The notes beneath the pieces are model-generated. The model did not search any database, had not been told where the DNA came from, and worked only from the letters and a program-made list of their open reading frames with translations. A stretch of DNA of 64,000 bases from Promerops cafer (Eukaryota > Chordata > Aves > Passeriformes > Nectariniidae), in assembly GCA_013398275.1 (NCBI GenBank), contig VZSE01012476.1, positions 2,380,644 through 2,444,643 on the forward strand. The letters run 5' to 3'. The position numbers and the translations under genes are program-made. Positions within the stretch are counted from its first letter, which is position 1. Each line of letters starts with the position of its first letter. Shown here piece after piece: positions 45,001 through 60,000 of this stretch.

Positions 45001-48000
45001 TTGTAGCATTTTGTTGCCATTAAAACAGTTGTATTACTTCTGGTTTGTTTAGAAAGGTGTAAAGTTTGGAACATGACTTTGGAAGTTACAGGATTGAAAA
45101 GGTTCAAAATTATTCTGACTGTCAGGATTTTTTATTTTTTTAATAGATTTCAAGAAGCTTCTGATTCTTTTTCATTTCAGTTTTGGTCAAGGCCCGGAAG
45201 GCAATCATTAAATGAAACTTGGATCAGCTTTCATTTTGATTCTTAACTCCTCTCTTAAATGAGCATTGGGAGACTGCTGGAACTAAAAAGCTTGTTGAGA
45301 AAAGCGTTCCCATGTTTTTGTGAAGGTACAACTACCTGAAAGTACTTGAAGCTGAAAAGTATTTAGGCAAATACAGAGTCCATTTTCCAGCAGGTTTTGT
45401 TTTGCATCTTCACTTACTAGTTTTCCCTTCCAATCTGTTTTAAAAAGCAAACAAAAATCCTGCTGTGAGAGCAGGATGCATGATCCAATCAATGTCTTCT
45501 ATGAGTGATGACCTATAATTTTACAATTATTTCTTTACAGTTCATGTAGATTTAGTGTGGGAGATGACTTTCTGTGTCTTGCCACAGGATGAACTACAAT
45601 TCATTATTTAAAATACATGATGTAGAATCTCATTTCTCCTCAGTTTTCTTGCATTAAGAATTTTTCAGCCTTTAAAATATGTTACTTTCTTTTCACAAAT
45701 ATCTTAAGTGTGCAGGGTTGGTCTTCCTGAAATTAGTTTCCTAGAATATTTTAAGTTCTTTCTAGCTTAGTGTGCTTTTTAAGGGTGTTCAGTTACTTTA
45801 ACTCAATGCTACAGCCTGTTCTGTTTCTGGGGTGTATTTGCAAACTGATATTAACCAATTATCAAATTCTTGAATTGACTGAGTTTTCCACTGACTCCTG
45901 TTAAAATGACTCAGCTTGGCTTAGTTGTTGGGACATCAGTCCGGTTTTTCAGAGCTTGTCTGTAGCTGGAAATGTAACATGTTGAGTTTGCTTTCGAAGG
46001 TGACTGATACCTGGTGTTGTCCTTACAGGTTTGTTACAGGTACATCAGACTTTCTTTACTGTAGTCTTGTGTAATACAAGTCTGATGAACCTCAACCAAA
46101 CTGCATGCCTTATGTATGTTTTTGCAACATTTCTTTGACAAACTTTAACTGATCACACAGTCACTCATTTCTAACTCCTGAGAGCTATCCTCAGATAATA
46201 CATATCTATTAGAAAACTGGTATTTTCTAATAGGTATCTACTGGTATCTGTTTTGCAAGTATTACTGAATCCTGAGCAGCTGACACTTCAAAGGCCTTAT
46301 TTTGCCATTTTGTACAAGCAGTAGGATGGAGTGCATAGGGTTGGCATTAAGGCGCTTGATCCAGCCACTCTAATCTATCCATACATAGCAGTGATTATTA
46401 TTGTCTGGTTCATGAAGTTCCCTTTGTCACATGATGCTTTAGTTCTGCAGTTTGCAATTGCTGACACCATCTTATGTGTCACTTGAACTCAGGGCACTGC
46501 AGGGCAGATCTTGAGGACACGGGGTTTTGTCCCCCATGGTTCAGTACTTTGTCACTGCATGCATACATGGGTGCATGCTCTCCCTCTGTATAACAGCATA
46601 AATATATATGTATATATATGCTGGTAATGCAGAATGATGGTGGAAGAGCTGCAGTGAAGTACTGTACTCCCAGAATTATTTGTACAGTCAATATTTAGTT
46701 ATTGAAAAGTAGCAGGTCATGCCTTAGACGCTCTAGCCTGTTATTTAACTTGTGGTCCCTGAAGACTGCAAATTCAGCTTTGCCATAACAGATGAAAATT
46801 CCTTTGGTTTTGAGCATCAGGAATTCCTGCTAGGTAAAAAATGCTAAGCAAAAGTGTTCAAAGGAGATGGCTCTGCTGGATATAATTTTTGATAGAAGAA
46901 TACAAAGGCCTTTCTACCATGCTACCATGAAATGACTGAATACTACTTATTAATTTTTCAGGACAGCTGACGTTTGCAGAAATCATGGTTGATGGTAGTG
47001 AAGACCTTGGTTAGATTGACACACATCTTGCATAGGTATCTCTCTTTTTTTTTTTCTTCCTAATTCTTTTTAGTTTCAAAAAACATATTAACTGCACCCA
47101 AATCTGACCAAAAGACAAGGTAGCTTTCCAGAAAAATTCCTTTGTACAATGTAGTTAGTAATTCTGACCATTTTAGAAAGGATTTTTTTAGCAGTTGAGG
47201 GAATTAAGACTTCACTACAGCAATCACAGCTTCAGCCGTCATCTTTCTTTTTCCTATTGCTTTTTTCAGATGTAAATTAATACTAACCTTATGTCATGTT
47301 TTTGTAGCTACTGTTTTTTTATGTAAATTCAGTCAACAGTGCAGGATTTGCCTGAAGAATTGCAAGTCCTATGGTGATTCTTCAGAAATTATAAAGGACT
47401 ACACAATGTATTGAATTTTGACTGGAAGTATCTTAGTATCTTTTTAAAAGAAGCCTGTTCCAGATCTGACAAACAGATCTGGAAGAATTGAAGATTTTTT
47501 TCTGTCATAAACAGAATTTAACTGTGTGTGTTTGACATATAGGTCTAACCCATTCTTAAAAATCTGTGAGAAAAGGAATATTGGATTTTCTATAATCTGC
47601 AGTGCTTTCTTCCATGATCTTTACCCTAGGACATCTTAATATCTAGTGGTTATATTGTCAGCTAAAAATCTACCTGGGTACTGCCTATCTCATCGTTGCA
47701 TCTTAAAAAAGTTCAGAAAGTGTCTGTAGATATTCTACAATTTTTTGTTGCATGTCTTTAAGGGAGAATTGAAGATCAACATTTAAATGAAAGTGAATAC
47801 CACTTTATCAGTTCAAATTTATAACTGGTTCCTTCAGCCTATAGTTACACTATCAGTGAGCTCTTTTCTACTTTTTGTTACAAAGATGCTGTACAGACTA
47901 AGCTCTGCAATTAAAGAAGTGTTTTCAGTGAGATTAATTCAAACTTTATTGCACTATCATAATTGACTAAATATGTAAATTTTAGTGATCCCTCTACTGC

Positions 48001-51000
48001 AAAAATTGAAAACAGGCTTTGGGGGAGGAAAAACCCCAGCCTATCTACTTTTGGTACTAGTCAGTGGGGTGAGAAGTCTTTCCCTGGAAAGTCACACTGG
48101 ATTTTAATGCTTTTCTGCTGCCATGAGATGCAAATATTTGCGGAATTAAATCCTTTAGAAGTGTCCTTAGGAAGGTGACCAGGTGGGTATTCATGGGTTC
48201 ACAGATTACTGTGTTTTGGTGTAACAAAACTGTCAGCAATCCAAAACATTCTGGCTATTTTTGTGAATCAATCCCCTAAAGAAGTTTTACTTTGTAACTC
48301 TAATTAAATTCTCTTTTAGCTTTAGTTAACTCTATTTTTAATCATTACACTTGAATGTAAAGCATTCGTTAATATAAAGATGTCATGAAGTATTGTTTGT
48401 TTAATTTTATATTGTTATATTTGTCTGAAAAACTGTGCCTGATAACATTTCTCTCTGTTTCCCCTTTTCTCCTATACACTGGGGAGGCAAGAAAAGGCCC
48501 AACCTTACAAAGCATTTTAGAGACTTGCTAACAACATAGATTAAGTATTTCCACTAGACAAACCATTAGTAAAGCATGTGCAGACTAAGTGAACTGAAGC
48601 CAAACTTTTCTGTTGGTAAATCCATAACCTTTAATCAAGGTGAAAAATCATCAGTCAGAGTATTAGTCTACTGTACTTGAGGCCTGGTGCTCTTCAGCAA
48701 TTCCTTCCTGGAATATGTTCCTATTGTACTGTAGTTTCTCTTGCTATCTTTATTGAAAATTATTTTTTAAGTCTGATATTAGCAACAGCCCTAATGTACA
48801 GCGTGAAACATTAGAAAGCTGTGTATTCATGAGCAAATTGAAGGGGAAAACTGAGCACATGGGTGTATTTGCCAAAATACCAGTGTTGTCACAAATGGGA
48901 ATGCTCTTCAGAGCACAGTTTAGGTTCTTGCTTTTAGTACTTCTCTTTTGCTGTTGGAAATATTCTGAGCACCAGGATTTAATTTAATCTTGTAATTCGT
49001 AGTTGGTTGACCATTCAGATTTCATAACTACCTATCATTTAAAGTAGTTTTTGTGTTCTCTTTCTACTGAGCTTCATTTAAACATTTTTTGTCAAGGTGT
49101 GAAAACAAATAGCTTTTCATATTATGGTTTACTTGGTTTTTAGCCACATTTTTATTGTATATTGTGTTATGTACTGCATATTGGATGCGTTGAGCTGTTT
49201 TGGAAGAATTTTTTATTAAAAAAAAAAAATCAAAGTAGCAAAACTAGCAGAAAGTCAAAAATAAGGCCATCAACTGAGGAGGAGACTATGAGAATTGCCA
49301 ACAGTTTTGCATCAGAGAGATGAGGCAGGAAGGAAATGGCTCTGTGTGGTCAAGTGGGACCATCTTTATTTTTTGTGCTTACTGAATTGTGGGGAACTTC
49401 AAAGATAACCATTGGCTTTTATGTTTGCAGATAACTCAAGAAAAAACTTGAGGCAAGTCAGTGTGATGTCAGATAAGTCATTATTTGAACAAGAAAACTT
49501 AAATTTGCTATTTGTTGACTTTGCTTTTAAGTACTCATGAGCAGTGTTGTGTTCACACATTTGTGTAAGAAACTGAGTCTGGGCAGCAGATCAAATATAT
49601 TCAGGTACATAACTTAAAATGTAGAGGATCAAGGTTTATTTTGCTTGTGACTTGTCAAGTGTGGCTGAAGATCATTTGTTTGGTGTTTTTTGGCAGGTAG
49701 CTATTGCATTAGTAACTGGCACTACATAAATACAAATATAATAAACCTTTCTTTCCCCCTCCTTCTTTTTTATAGGTAATGTACAAACGAATCCTGCAGC
49801 AAGCAGGTTTTATACAGTTTGCACAGCTTCAGTTCCTTGAAGCAAAAGAACTCTTCAGGTAATTGTGTGACAAGAAATTTAATCCTTTACCTTCTTTAAA
49901 TAAGGAGTTAGTGTTCTTGGTTTGAAAAACTTAGTTGCTTGAATGTTTTTTGATGTAGATGTGAGTTCGCTATAATAAAATGGTTTTGTTGGGGTTAAGA
50001 ACAGAGTAACATTGAAACTTTTTAGCTGAGGAGTTAATGCAACTTATTTTTGGGGGATGCTAACATATGATAGCATTAAGAATTTGAGTGTTGTATGTAT
50101 GGAGATTTTTTTACTTTAGGCCCATGAAAGTCAAGGCTTTATCACTGAGTCTGTGCTGTGATTTACAGCATGAACATTGCTTTGTTATTTTTTTAAATAC
50201 TTTTAACAAAAGGTATAATTTAAATATTAGTTACAATTTAAATACTATTGACATAATTGCACTAATTTTTGAGAATACTGGTACTAAATTTGCTTTAACA
50301 CTTGTTCTGCTAGACCTTTTCCAGAAGACGGATTTGTTCTTGAAGTCTGTACTAACCTTGCCAATTTAGCCATTTCAGCAGTCACTTGTTTATAAATTGA
50401 CCTTGATATTCCACTTTCATTCAGAAAATGCTGCTTGTTATCTTTGTTCTACCTGATAATTTCATTTCTGCTAGCTGTGCCTCATTCTGTGATGCAGCAC
50501 TGTCTGTAGTTAGTGGAATGCATGCTGACCACATAAAATAACTTTCCTTGTTATCTGCTGAAATTCACTTTAAATCAGTTTAGAGTCTATGGAATAGGAT
50601 TAAGGTTAGACAATTTTCAGTATATCATAAGTGTATTTACAGTGTAGGAAAAAGGTTGTCCTTGGATTTATGGAAATGCATTGAGGAAGGTAAAGCTTTG
50701 AGGAATGTTGCTGTTGGTGAGGGACTTTGCCATTTTGCTTCCTGCTTACCAGTATAAGCCACTGGGCTTGGATGAGCAGTGTACACTGAGTGAAGATGAG
50801 GGAATGACAGGAAGGCCTGAACAGCATTTAGAGACAATTTGTTCTGGCCACAACCACTTCCTCTATCACCTAGTAATTGTTGTCATTAGTGAGCAACTTG
50901 CAGTCTTTCTCCACCCTTATAATCTTTCAGACACTTGTGTATCTGACCCCTGGGTTGTGTTTCTGAAGCAGAAGTACAAGTGATGCATAGAATATTTTAA

Positions 51001-54000
51001 GAGCAGTGAAAAGAGGGAAATGTATCCTTTGAGGGGTTCTACCACCTTGTGGAAGGAGCCAAGATTGCTTATGCATCCTCCATCCAGCTATCAGTCCATC
51101 TGACAAATAAACTTTAATGAATAGGATTGTAGGAGCTCCTCTGTAGAAACAAACATGCTTCATGAGAAAATGTGCTGTCCAGCCACAGTTTTTGCAGCTC
51201 AGGCAGCATCTTAGGGTGTTCCCTTCCTCTAAAAGTTGCAACTCCAAAGCAGAACAACAGTTCATGAATTGCTGATGTCTGCTCAGGGAAGAAAGACAGA
51301 ATAAGTTTCTGTGCTTTTCCTCTGTCCAGCCATACGTAAGCTAAGCAGAGTATTTTGGTGACTCTGAAAAAACTTGTTATGGTAATCAGGTTCCTTGATT
51401 TTCAGCCCTGGTGGACACACCAAATTAGAGTAATAGCTGAGTGTGCCCCAGTACAATCTCAATCATGTTCATTTTAAACTTACTGATGCTCACAGGCAAA
51501 ATGGGAAAGATAGTGGCAGTCTATGAAAACACTTCCTCCCATCCCTGTGTGTTGCTCTGCAGATGTTTCAACCTTGTCTTAGAAATCACTTCAATCTTAA
51601 TGTCGAAGGGAAACCTGGTACCCATCTGAGAAATGAGGGATTTAAGCAGTGAAACAGGGTAGAAGCAGTACCTCAGAGATCTTGGTGTGATACATGGGCC
51701 TGCTTCTGGCTAAATATGAAGTGAGATTGTCTCACTACTTTTAAAATATCTGACAGTTACAGAAAATATCTGATACTAGGGGGAATTATATTGGATTAAA
51801 GATCTTCATTTTCTTGCATTATTACCTTTCTTGGATAAGCTTATTAAGAAACAGTTATATCTTATTTTTAAATTCATAGCTCTTAAAGACTGGAACTTTT
51901 AAGAGGAATAATTTGCCAAGTTCCTCATGGTTAATGTTGATGCTTCTGAATACTGAAGGTTGACAAAAAGGAAGAATGTGGTAGGATTATTGAAACTCAA
52001 ATAGTTCAACAAAAGGAGGATAATTTTCTTCAGGTAGATCTATTAACCTTAATACTGAGTGAGAATTAACAGCAGGGCTTCTTTGGTCTGAAAAATTCTG
52101 TTACAAGCCATAAGAGAATTGTGATTGTGTTACGTAGTTGTGATTTATAGTTATGCTATCTTATATTGCTATCATTAGGGTTATACCAAACAGTGCTTTT
52201 TAGGAGGTCATTTGCTGAATTTTCCATGCCTTACTGAGATGTTTGGCAGCTGTCATAGGGAAACCAGTTCTCTTTGGTGTTTACTGGTTAGATATTGCTT
52301 CCCTTCTGACCCACTGGATACTGGAACTTTTCTAAACTTTGCTCTTTTTAACAAATAAAGATGTTAACCCTTTACACAGTATTTTGTCACCTTGGAAAGC
52401 CTATAGAGAGAACTTAGATATAAGTCTCTCTTACACTGAAAAGGTTAAAAAAATTGCTGATACTTGTACCTGGAGAAATAAAAAGTAGAAATTACGTGGG
52501 ATTTGCATCTTAAATGTGATTCAAGAATATAAGCTTCCAATACAGCCAGTGAGATTTAGGCAAAACAGTTAACACTGTAGGCTTCTTTGGCATCTCTGAT
52601 ATCTGTAGATACAAGGGTCTAAATTCAGACCTAAGTTTCCTGAAAACTTGTAGATTCTGCCTGTTGCATTGTTTATATATATGAAGCCCAAAGAGAATTA
52701 ATGCAGAATTGCTCAAAGGGAAGTTGCCTCACAACACTGATGTCTCAAGAGTTTGTTTTCTACTGTGTGATAAGTTCCTGTCTGTATTTTGCTGAGCCTG
52801 AGATGCTAGAAGCTGAAGGCTCAGACATGTTTTTCAAAAGAGATGAGATGCTTTGTAGCTGCTCTGAAAGAGTTTTGCCCAGATGTGATGGAAAGATCCA
52901 CAAGACATCCACAAATCCCGGGAGCCATAAACCTTGGGCTGAATGTTAGCCATTTGTGCAGGCAGGATCATTGTTTAGTATTTGGTATTTTTCCGAAGAG
53001 GCTCATGGATGATGTAGTGCTTTTAAGGAAGCTGCTTGATTACTGCTTTCCACTGCTGTGAGGAGAACAAAACTGTACAGCTGAGCTTGAGTCAGACCTG
53101 CTGAGAGAACCACAGGTGATTGACAGCCCAGGCTTTGGGCTGGCCAAAGTTGAAAGTTGATTCTCCTTTTGGAAACAGATCATCATTGAGGCCAGAATCT
53201 GTGAAGTCAGAGGTAAGGTAGCTGACTACTTCCTCATCTAGGAAAACTTGTATGGTAAGATGAAAGGACTCAGAAGCTACTGTAGAAGTTGGAAAATGTT
53301 TTAAAACTTGTTAAAAGTGGCATATTAAATATAGCATTTTTTAACTTCATCCATTTCAATGGTCATAATCTCCAACTCAAGCTTAGGGCCATCTCCAAAT
53401 ACTTGACAGCATAGCTAGCAAGGGAATCGATGTTTATAGTTGAATTTCTCTAGATTTATTAAGACTCCTTTTTTCTGCACAAATTTTGAGCAGTCTGTAG
53501 ATGTTATTCAAGTTATGGGTTGGCTTTTGTTCTAAAACAAATCAGGGAAGATTCATTTGGATTGAAGGGAAAAAAAAATCTTTCTTCAAATAGGGTTAAT
53601 TTTCTAGTGTAATGCATCTCTTGTAATATATTTAATCTGATGGTCCTCAGGACTTGAAATTTCAGAGTAGTTGCAGTAGCTAAAACTGCAGTTCTGTTAC
53701 TGCAATAAGTTCATACTGAAAAGTCATATATTCTTGGAACCGTCAGGTCATGCCACTGACAGAACTTGCTATTTCTGGGTTATTCTGCCTCTTATCATAA
53801 TGTAGATCTAAGAATTTCAAAGCCAAATCCCAAAAGAAGGATTAAAAAAAATTTCAACTGCAGAAATCTGTGAAGTAGACCTGAATCTTTTACCCTCAGT
53901 TAGAGGTGGGTCTTTCTAGTCTGGTGGTGGGTTTTAGTCAGTTCTCTGTATTAATTGGGAAAACCTGCTGTTCAAACCTTTCCTCATGGGAAGGCTTCCC

Positions 54001-57000
54001 AATTTTGTCTGTTGTGGTTCTTCTCTATTGTCTGTGTTGCTACTCCTGTGCTTTGCAGTCACTAAGTTCTGGAAGAGAGGATGCTGCTTTTAAATTTGCT
54101 GTCTCTCAGAATTTCCTTTTTCTGGTATAGATTTTTGTAGCCAAAGGACTGTATTAACTTGAAAGAAAAGTTCTAACTGGGGATTGTCATGGTGATGGTT
54201 CCTACTAGTTCATATTTCCTGGATGGTTTTGGAATTGTGTTTCTGGCAAGAAGTGAATGATGCAGGGCATGCCTATAGTGAAGGGTTGAGCCTGTTTATG
54301 ATGATCTTTCACACTTTATTGCTTGTAGAAATCGGTTGCTTTTCTACTTCTGTGTTATCATTTGTTTATTTTTGAAATTCATTCCAATCAAAGTTGTGAA
54401 GAGAAAGTCTTTGAGTTTGCTGATCACCAGGTAGAAAAGAATTTTTAAAAAGTACTATTTGCAGCAAAATAACTAAACAGGGGTTTTTTTAGAGAACTGT
54501 CAAGTTCATTTTTTTTTATTTTTTAGCTACAGTATTTCCTGCACTTCAGGAATGTTAATTTTTAAACGTGAATTCTGAATAAAAACTTTGACAGTGAAAT
54601 AAAATATTATAAAATATCCTGATGTCTTGCTGTTTTTCTAAAGCAAGGCCTGGAATGAGGGTTCAGTCTAGCTGTAAAAATTAGGGATTGTTTGCATGTG
54701 TGAAAAAAAAAAATTCTTCTGTCACAACATGCGTTCTTTAAAAGCTTGAGGAATTTCAATGTAGGCTGAAACAAAAATGTTTTGTGTGGCATATCTATGT
54801 TACAACTTGCTGCTGAATAAAAGTATAGGGTGTCCTTCACACCTGAAGTGGAGAAGCCACTCCAGAGGAGCCTCTGCAGATGTACACCCAAGGCCTCTGC
54901 CTGTACAACAGACCTATTGGTTAAATGGATACATAATAGTATCCATGGTTTGCTTACAGAACACAAACGTGGTTTGCTCTTCTCTTCTCTGTAAGAAGAG
55001 AGCCGAATGAGGAATCTGGTGCATTTCAGGGTTGGGGAGAATGTTTTCGTCATGCAAACACATGTTCTGAAAGCTTTAGTTTTGTTCAGGAAGTTGCTGT
55101 TTTCTCCAGAATTACACTGATACAGTCTTTGTGGCTTGCCTGAAAGGGTTCACTTTTGCCATTTATTTTTTTTTTTGCTGCCATCAGAAGACTAGTTCCC
55201 ATAATGTATGGATGAAGTCTAGGCCAGTCCTAGGACTGCTGTAGGGCTGTTCAGCTGATTTTTGTATATGCCAGAGAACAGCTGTGGAAGGTCAAAAGCA
55301 AAAGGCTGGCCAGTCTCTGAATTCTCAGAGCTTTCAATGTCTAAGAGGAGACATTGAAAGACAAGGAAGAAGAATGATAAATAAAGATATAGCAAAAAAG
55401 ATTCCAGAAACTGACTACGTGTTAGTGTCCTGACTCTAAGCATATTTGAGCACACATTTTTTTTTTTGTGCCTATGTATACTTTTTCTTTCTTTTTGCTT
55501 CATCTAGTTTGACACTGTAATTGCAGAAGCGGCCAGCTTGATGTCCGGGAGCTGATCTCTCTGTACCCCTTCCTGTTGCCTACTTCCTCTTCATTTATCC
55601 GGTCTCATCCTCCTCTGCACGAGTATGCGGACCTGAACCAGCTGACCCAAGGGGACCAGGAGAAGATGACGAAATGCAAACGATTCCTCATGAGTTACCT
55701 GAATGAAGTCCGCAGCACTGAGGTGGCAAATGGCTACAAGGAGGATATCGACACAGCTCTACTCAAACTGTATGCAGAGGCAAATCATGAAAGCCTGCTG
55801 GATCTCCTAGTTTCAGAGAACTTCTGTCTTTTAACAGATAGTGCTGCCTGGCTGGAAAAACACAAAAAGTAAGTAGATTTTTTTATTATTGCACCTTCTA
55901 GACCAGAGGGAAAATTGCCTTAGATGCTCTTGGCTTCTAGAACAGTATGTTTGAGTACTTGTAGTTCCTGTGTTTACACTTGTCCAAAAGACAACTCAGT
56001 CTGAATCAACATTGTTAGCATTTTAAAATCTTGGTGAAAAGCTATTGACAGTCTAAGGTAAAGGAAATGTATTCTGTCTTATCCTGGTAAATACAGAATT
56101 CTCCATGAAAGTTTCTGTATCCAACACAAAAATAAGGAATTGGTACAAGTTTAGGAGAAAAAAGTGAATTGTTTGCCCTTGTGATAATAGGAGAGTGGAA
56201 TGACTGCAGTAGTTGTACACAGACAGAATGAAAAGATGCCTTAAAGCATGCACTACCTTAGGTAAAAGCTAGTAACCAGTAAGTGGCTTTAAAATTGTAG
56301 TTGCTTATTCAGGGAAAGAGCTCTTACTTCTGAATTGCAAGCTTTCTGTGTTCCACTGATTGACCAAAAAGAGGTTCCTGAAGATGACTGCAAAGGACTT
56401 CAAACCAGAAATGCCAGCAGGCAGAGAATTGACTCTCATTAAGCAGGAAACATTAGACAGTAAATGTGTAAAATACAAACTCCAGCTTTAGGCAGTATGT
56501 CTATTTTGGTTTTCATTTCTTTAGCTTTAAACTGTCTGATGCAATAGTAGCAACTGTAGTGGTGAGGAAGAGTCTTTAATCGTGGTGATATTTGGGGTGA
56601 TTTCATTTATTTCAGGTGTTTTGTTAAAACCTTTTTGGTAAGTGTGGTTTGCATGGCATACTTTTGCAAGTGTGAATTGAATGAATGTTAGAACATTGTT
56701 CCGTGGGGACAGCCATTTCAGAACTTGGCTGTATTTTTCTTAGAGTACACAAAAACCACTCTGTAGTTGCACTGTACAAATCTCTTCTTTGCCTGACCTG
56801 ACTCCATGCCACAGTAAAGAGAAAGGTTTCTGATAGTAAAACAGAGTCTCAAATAAACACATAATAAAATAGGATTTAATGACACCTGATGAACTATTGG
56901 AGGAATAGTTCCTTGGCAGTGTGTGTTATGTCTGTACATAAAATTGACAGAACTGCATCAGAAACATCTGTAATTGGGCACATACTTTGTGTAAGTTGGA

Positions 57001-60000
57001 TCTAGTAACTACAAACTGTCTTGGGGACGGGAGCAACAGAGACACACTTTTAGGGCAGAACTTCTTTGATTCATAAAAACAAGTGGAGACATGTTCAAGT
57101 GTAGACGTGGCCATGTACATGTTGTTGTAAGCCATTTTTTGTTGTACTCTGTGCTAATCAGTCCATAATGAAATCAGTGGGAAAGTTCTAGCAATTTTAG
57201 TATTATCTTCTCTTTCTTTACAGGTATTTTGCACTTGGTCTCCTGTATCACTACAACGGTCAAGATGCTGCAGCACTTCAGGTTAGAGTAAAGCTTTTAG
57301 TGTCATCTGTAAACCATTCCAAAATACCATTTTAGCTCTGAGATAAAAATCTGAGGTCTTAATTTATCTGTTTGAAAAGTTGTGATGTGTGTGTATATGA
57401 GAAACTTGAAACTTATGCTAAGACTTCCTTGAATAAATAAATATGCTAGATGTGAAAAGTCTGAAGAGCTTACTGAAGTTGACAACTATTTAGATGCTTG
57501 TATGATATTTTTAAAGCAAAACTGTACATACCAGAACATATGTTTACACTCCTAAAATATGGACAAAAGTGCTAAAATAATCAAGGAATCACTTTAAAGA
57601 TATTTATGGGACTCAGGCAGCATGCCCTGTACTGATTGATCTGTATATGCACAGCAAAACAGCATTGTAATCTCATGGCAGACACTGCCAGCAAATGAGA
57701 GTTTATTTCCTTACCTGGTGATGAAGAGTGAACACATTCTGCAAGATCTGTGGGTTTCAAATGGGTTAGTAATCCCTTTGGGGACCTTCCATCTGATGTC
57801 ACTAATACTAGCAGTGGCCTGTACACTGCAGACTAAATAATTCTGTTCTTCCTGTCTGCAAAACTTCATCTAGAGAAATTAGAGAAATTATTGTGTCTTA
57901 GACCATATGCAGTATCTTAAGTTTGCCTTATTGTGTGGCTTTTTGAACACATTAATCACAGTAGCCCGATCAGATGCATTCAGGTCAGTTATATAAACAG
58001 TGATAATGGCCTGAGAAGAAAACAGGTAAGGGCAACAAAAACACATTTGTCATGTGCAAGAAATCTTGGAAGAATTTTGATGCTGCTAAAAACAAGGTTT
58101 ATTGCTAAACTGGTCTGCTAGGTGTGGCACATTTTAATTCCAATTATAATGTATATAAAAATAATATCACATGGTACTTGTAGTTCTTCCATCAAAACAA
58201 AAGAAAAGCAGAACACTAATTTTTCTTCTAAATTATTTGTATAATTTGCTTTTAATCTTGTACACAAAGAACACATGAAAAGTATACCATGCATTGGAGG
58301 AAAGGACTTTTGGTAAAAAGTGATTAGTGTACCTCCTCTGGTCACTCTCAGAATGAGAGCCCACATGACATGGGGTCTGAATTGGGTGAATATGGCAGAT
58401 GCAAGAGAAGGGTGTGATGGCGAAAGTGAGTCACCAGCAATGCTCCTTGCAATTGGTGTTCTTGTCAGCTCTTTCTAATTCCACAAGTCTTGGACTAAGT
58501 CTATTAGTAGCTAACATAAATTTTGAGCTGGAAGAGCTAGTACATGTTTTAAGCACTTTAATCTGTGTGTTTTTGTTGCAGTTATGGGTGAAAATAGTTG
58601 ATGGAGACATTCAAGATTCTACACGTTCAGATCTCTATGAATACATAGTAGACTTCCTTACATTCTGCTCAGACCAAGAGCTAGTGTGGAAGTACTCTGA
58701 ATGGATTTTACAGAAGAATGAAGAGGTTTGTAATTGAAAGACTTTTCACAGGACATCAGCATTTCTCTGCAGTGGTGTTTGGGTTTTCCTTAATGTTGAT
58801 TTTTCTTTATAGCTTATTGGACCTTTTACAGAATATGTAATGCCAGTTAAATAGTGATCAGCAGAAGAAAACTTGCAGGTTTCTTAATTCATCCAAGTCT
58901 CTCTATTATCAAGTGCTAGTGATAATTGCCTCTTTGTATTCTGAAAACAAAGTTTAGGGCATGAAAAATACAGCATGTCTTCTGTTTTCTTCATATTGAG
59001 TAAGATAATTTTTGAATCTTAAAATAAATAAATTAGTCACCTGGCAGGTTAGCTGTTGCTGCTGCTTCTTATTTTAAAGGGGATGAGTGGTATCTGTATA
59101 CACAAGGACACGGAATAAATAGCCTCCATTCAAGACAAAATTTCACTGCTAGAAGAATTACCTTAATCTGCCAAAAGTAAAAAAAAAATGTGTGATGTTT
59201 GATTCTGTATCAGATAGTCTGTGCTGTTGGAACTTGTCACTGTCTGTTTTATATTAATTTAAGCATAGCTATTTTGTGCAGTGGCAAATTTCTACACTTT
59301 TGGTTTGGTAATTACAGAAGTCTCTTGCTCTGTCTATATCACATGTGAAAAGGCTTAGAACATTCTGGTCTTTAATTTGAGCTTTCCTGCTGCAAAGGCT
59401 GAAGTCTCTTGTTCTGTTGTGCAAATCCATTCAATATTTTTTGTGGAAGTTGTGCCCAAGCCAAGGTTTATAGGCTGGACAATGTATACACTACAAATTG
59501 AGGTAGTGCAGATGGAAATGAGTGAGATCATGATAAGCACAGGGTAGTGTAATCCTGTGGTGTTGTGCAGGTTTTTGGGTTTATTTTCCTGAATAATGTA
59601 TTAACAATAGTGCTATTCCTTTTTCATTTTAAATATTTACTAAATAAAATGGTTGCCGTTGAGTTCCTAAATGCAATAAACTCTTTCTAGGTTGGCGTAC
59701 AGATTTTCACTAAAAGGCCTTTGGAAGAACAGGAGAAAAACAACATTAATCCAGATGATATCATCAGTTGCCTTAACAAATATCCTAAAGCACGTGTCAA
59801 ATATCTAGAACATCTAGTACTGGAAAGAAAAATACAGGTGAGTTCTGTGAGAATGCTAAAAGTAGGCATGGGATTCAGAATGCAGATTATGAACAACAAG
59901 CATAAAAGCAGGTAATGTCTGGAAGAAATAGGTGTAATATGAATTCTTTCGAATGTACTCAGAGTAGGGTAGGAGTGTTTTTAAGATTAAAGTAAAATAT

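Noticed and set aside
50927..51265. 112-codon - strand open frame in a TGFBRAP1 intron
   Set aside because: No motif or recognisable family and no splice or poly(A) context; cysteine and leucine richness alone is not evidence for a gene.
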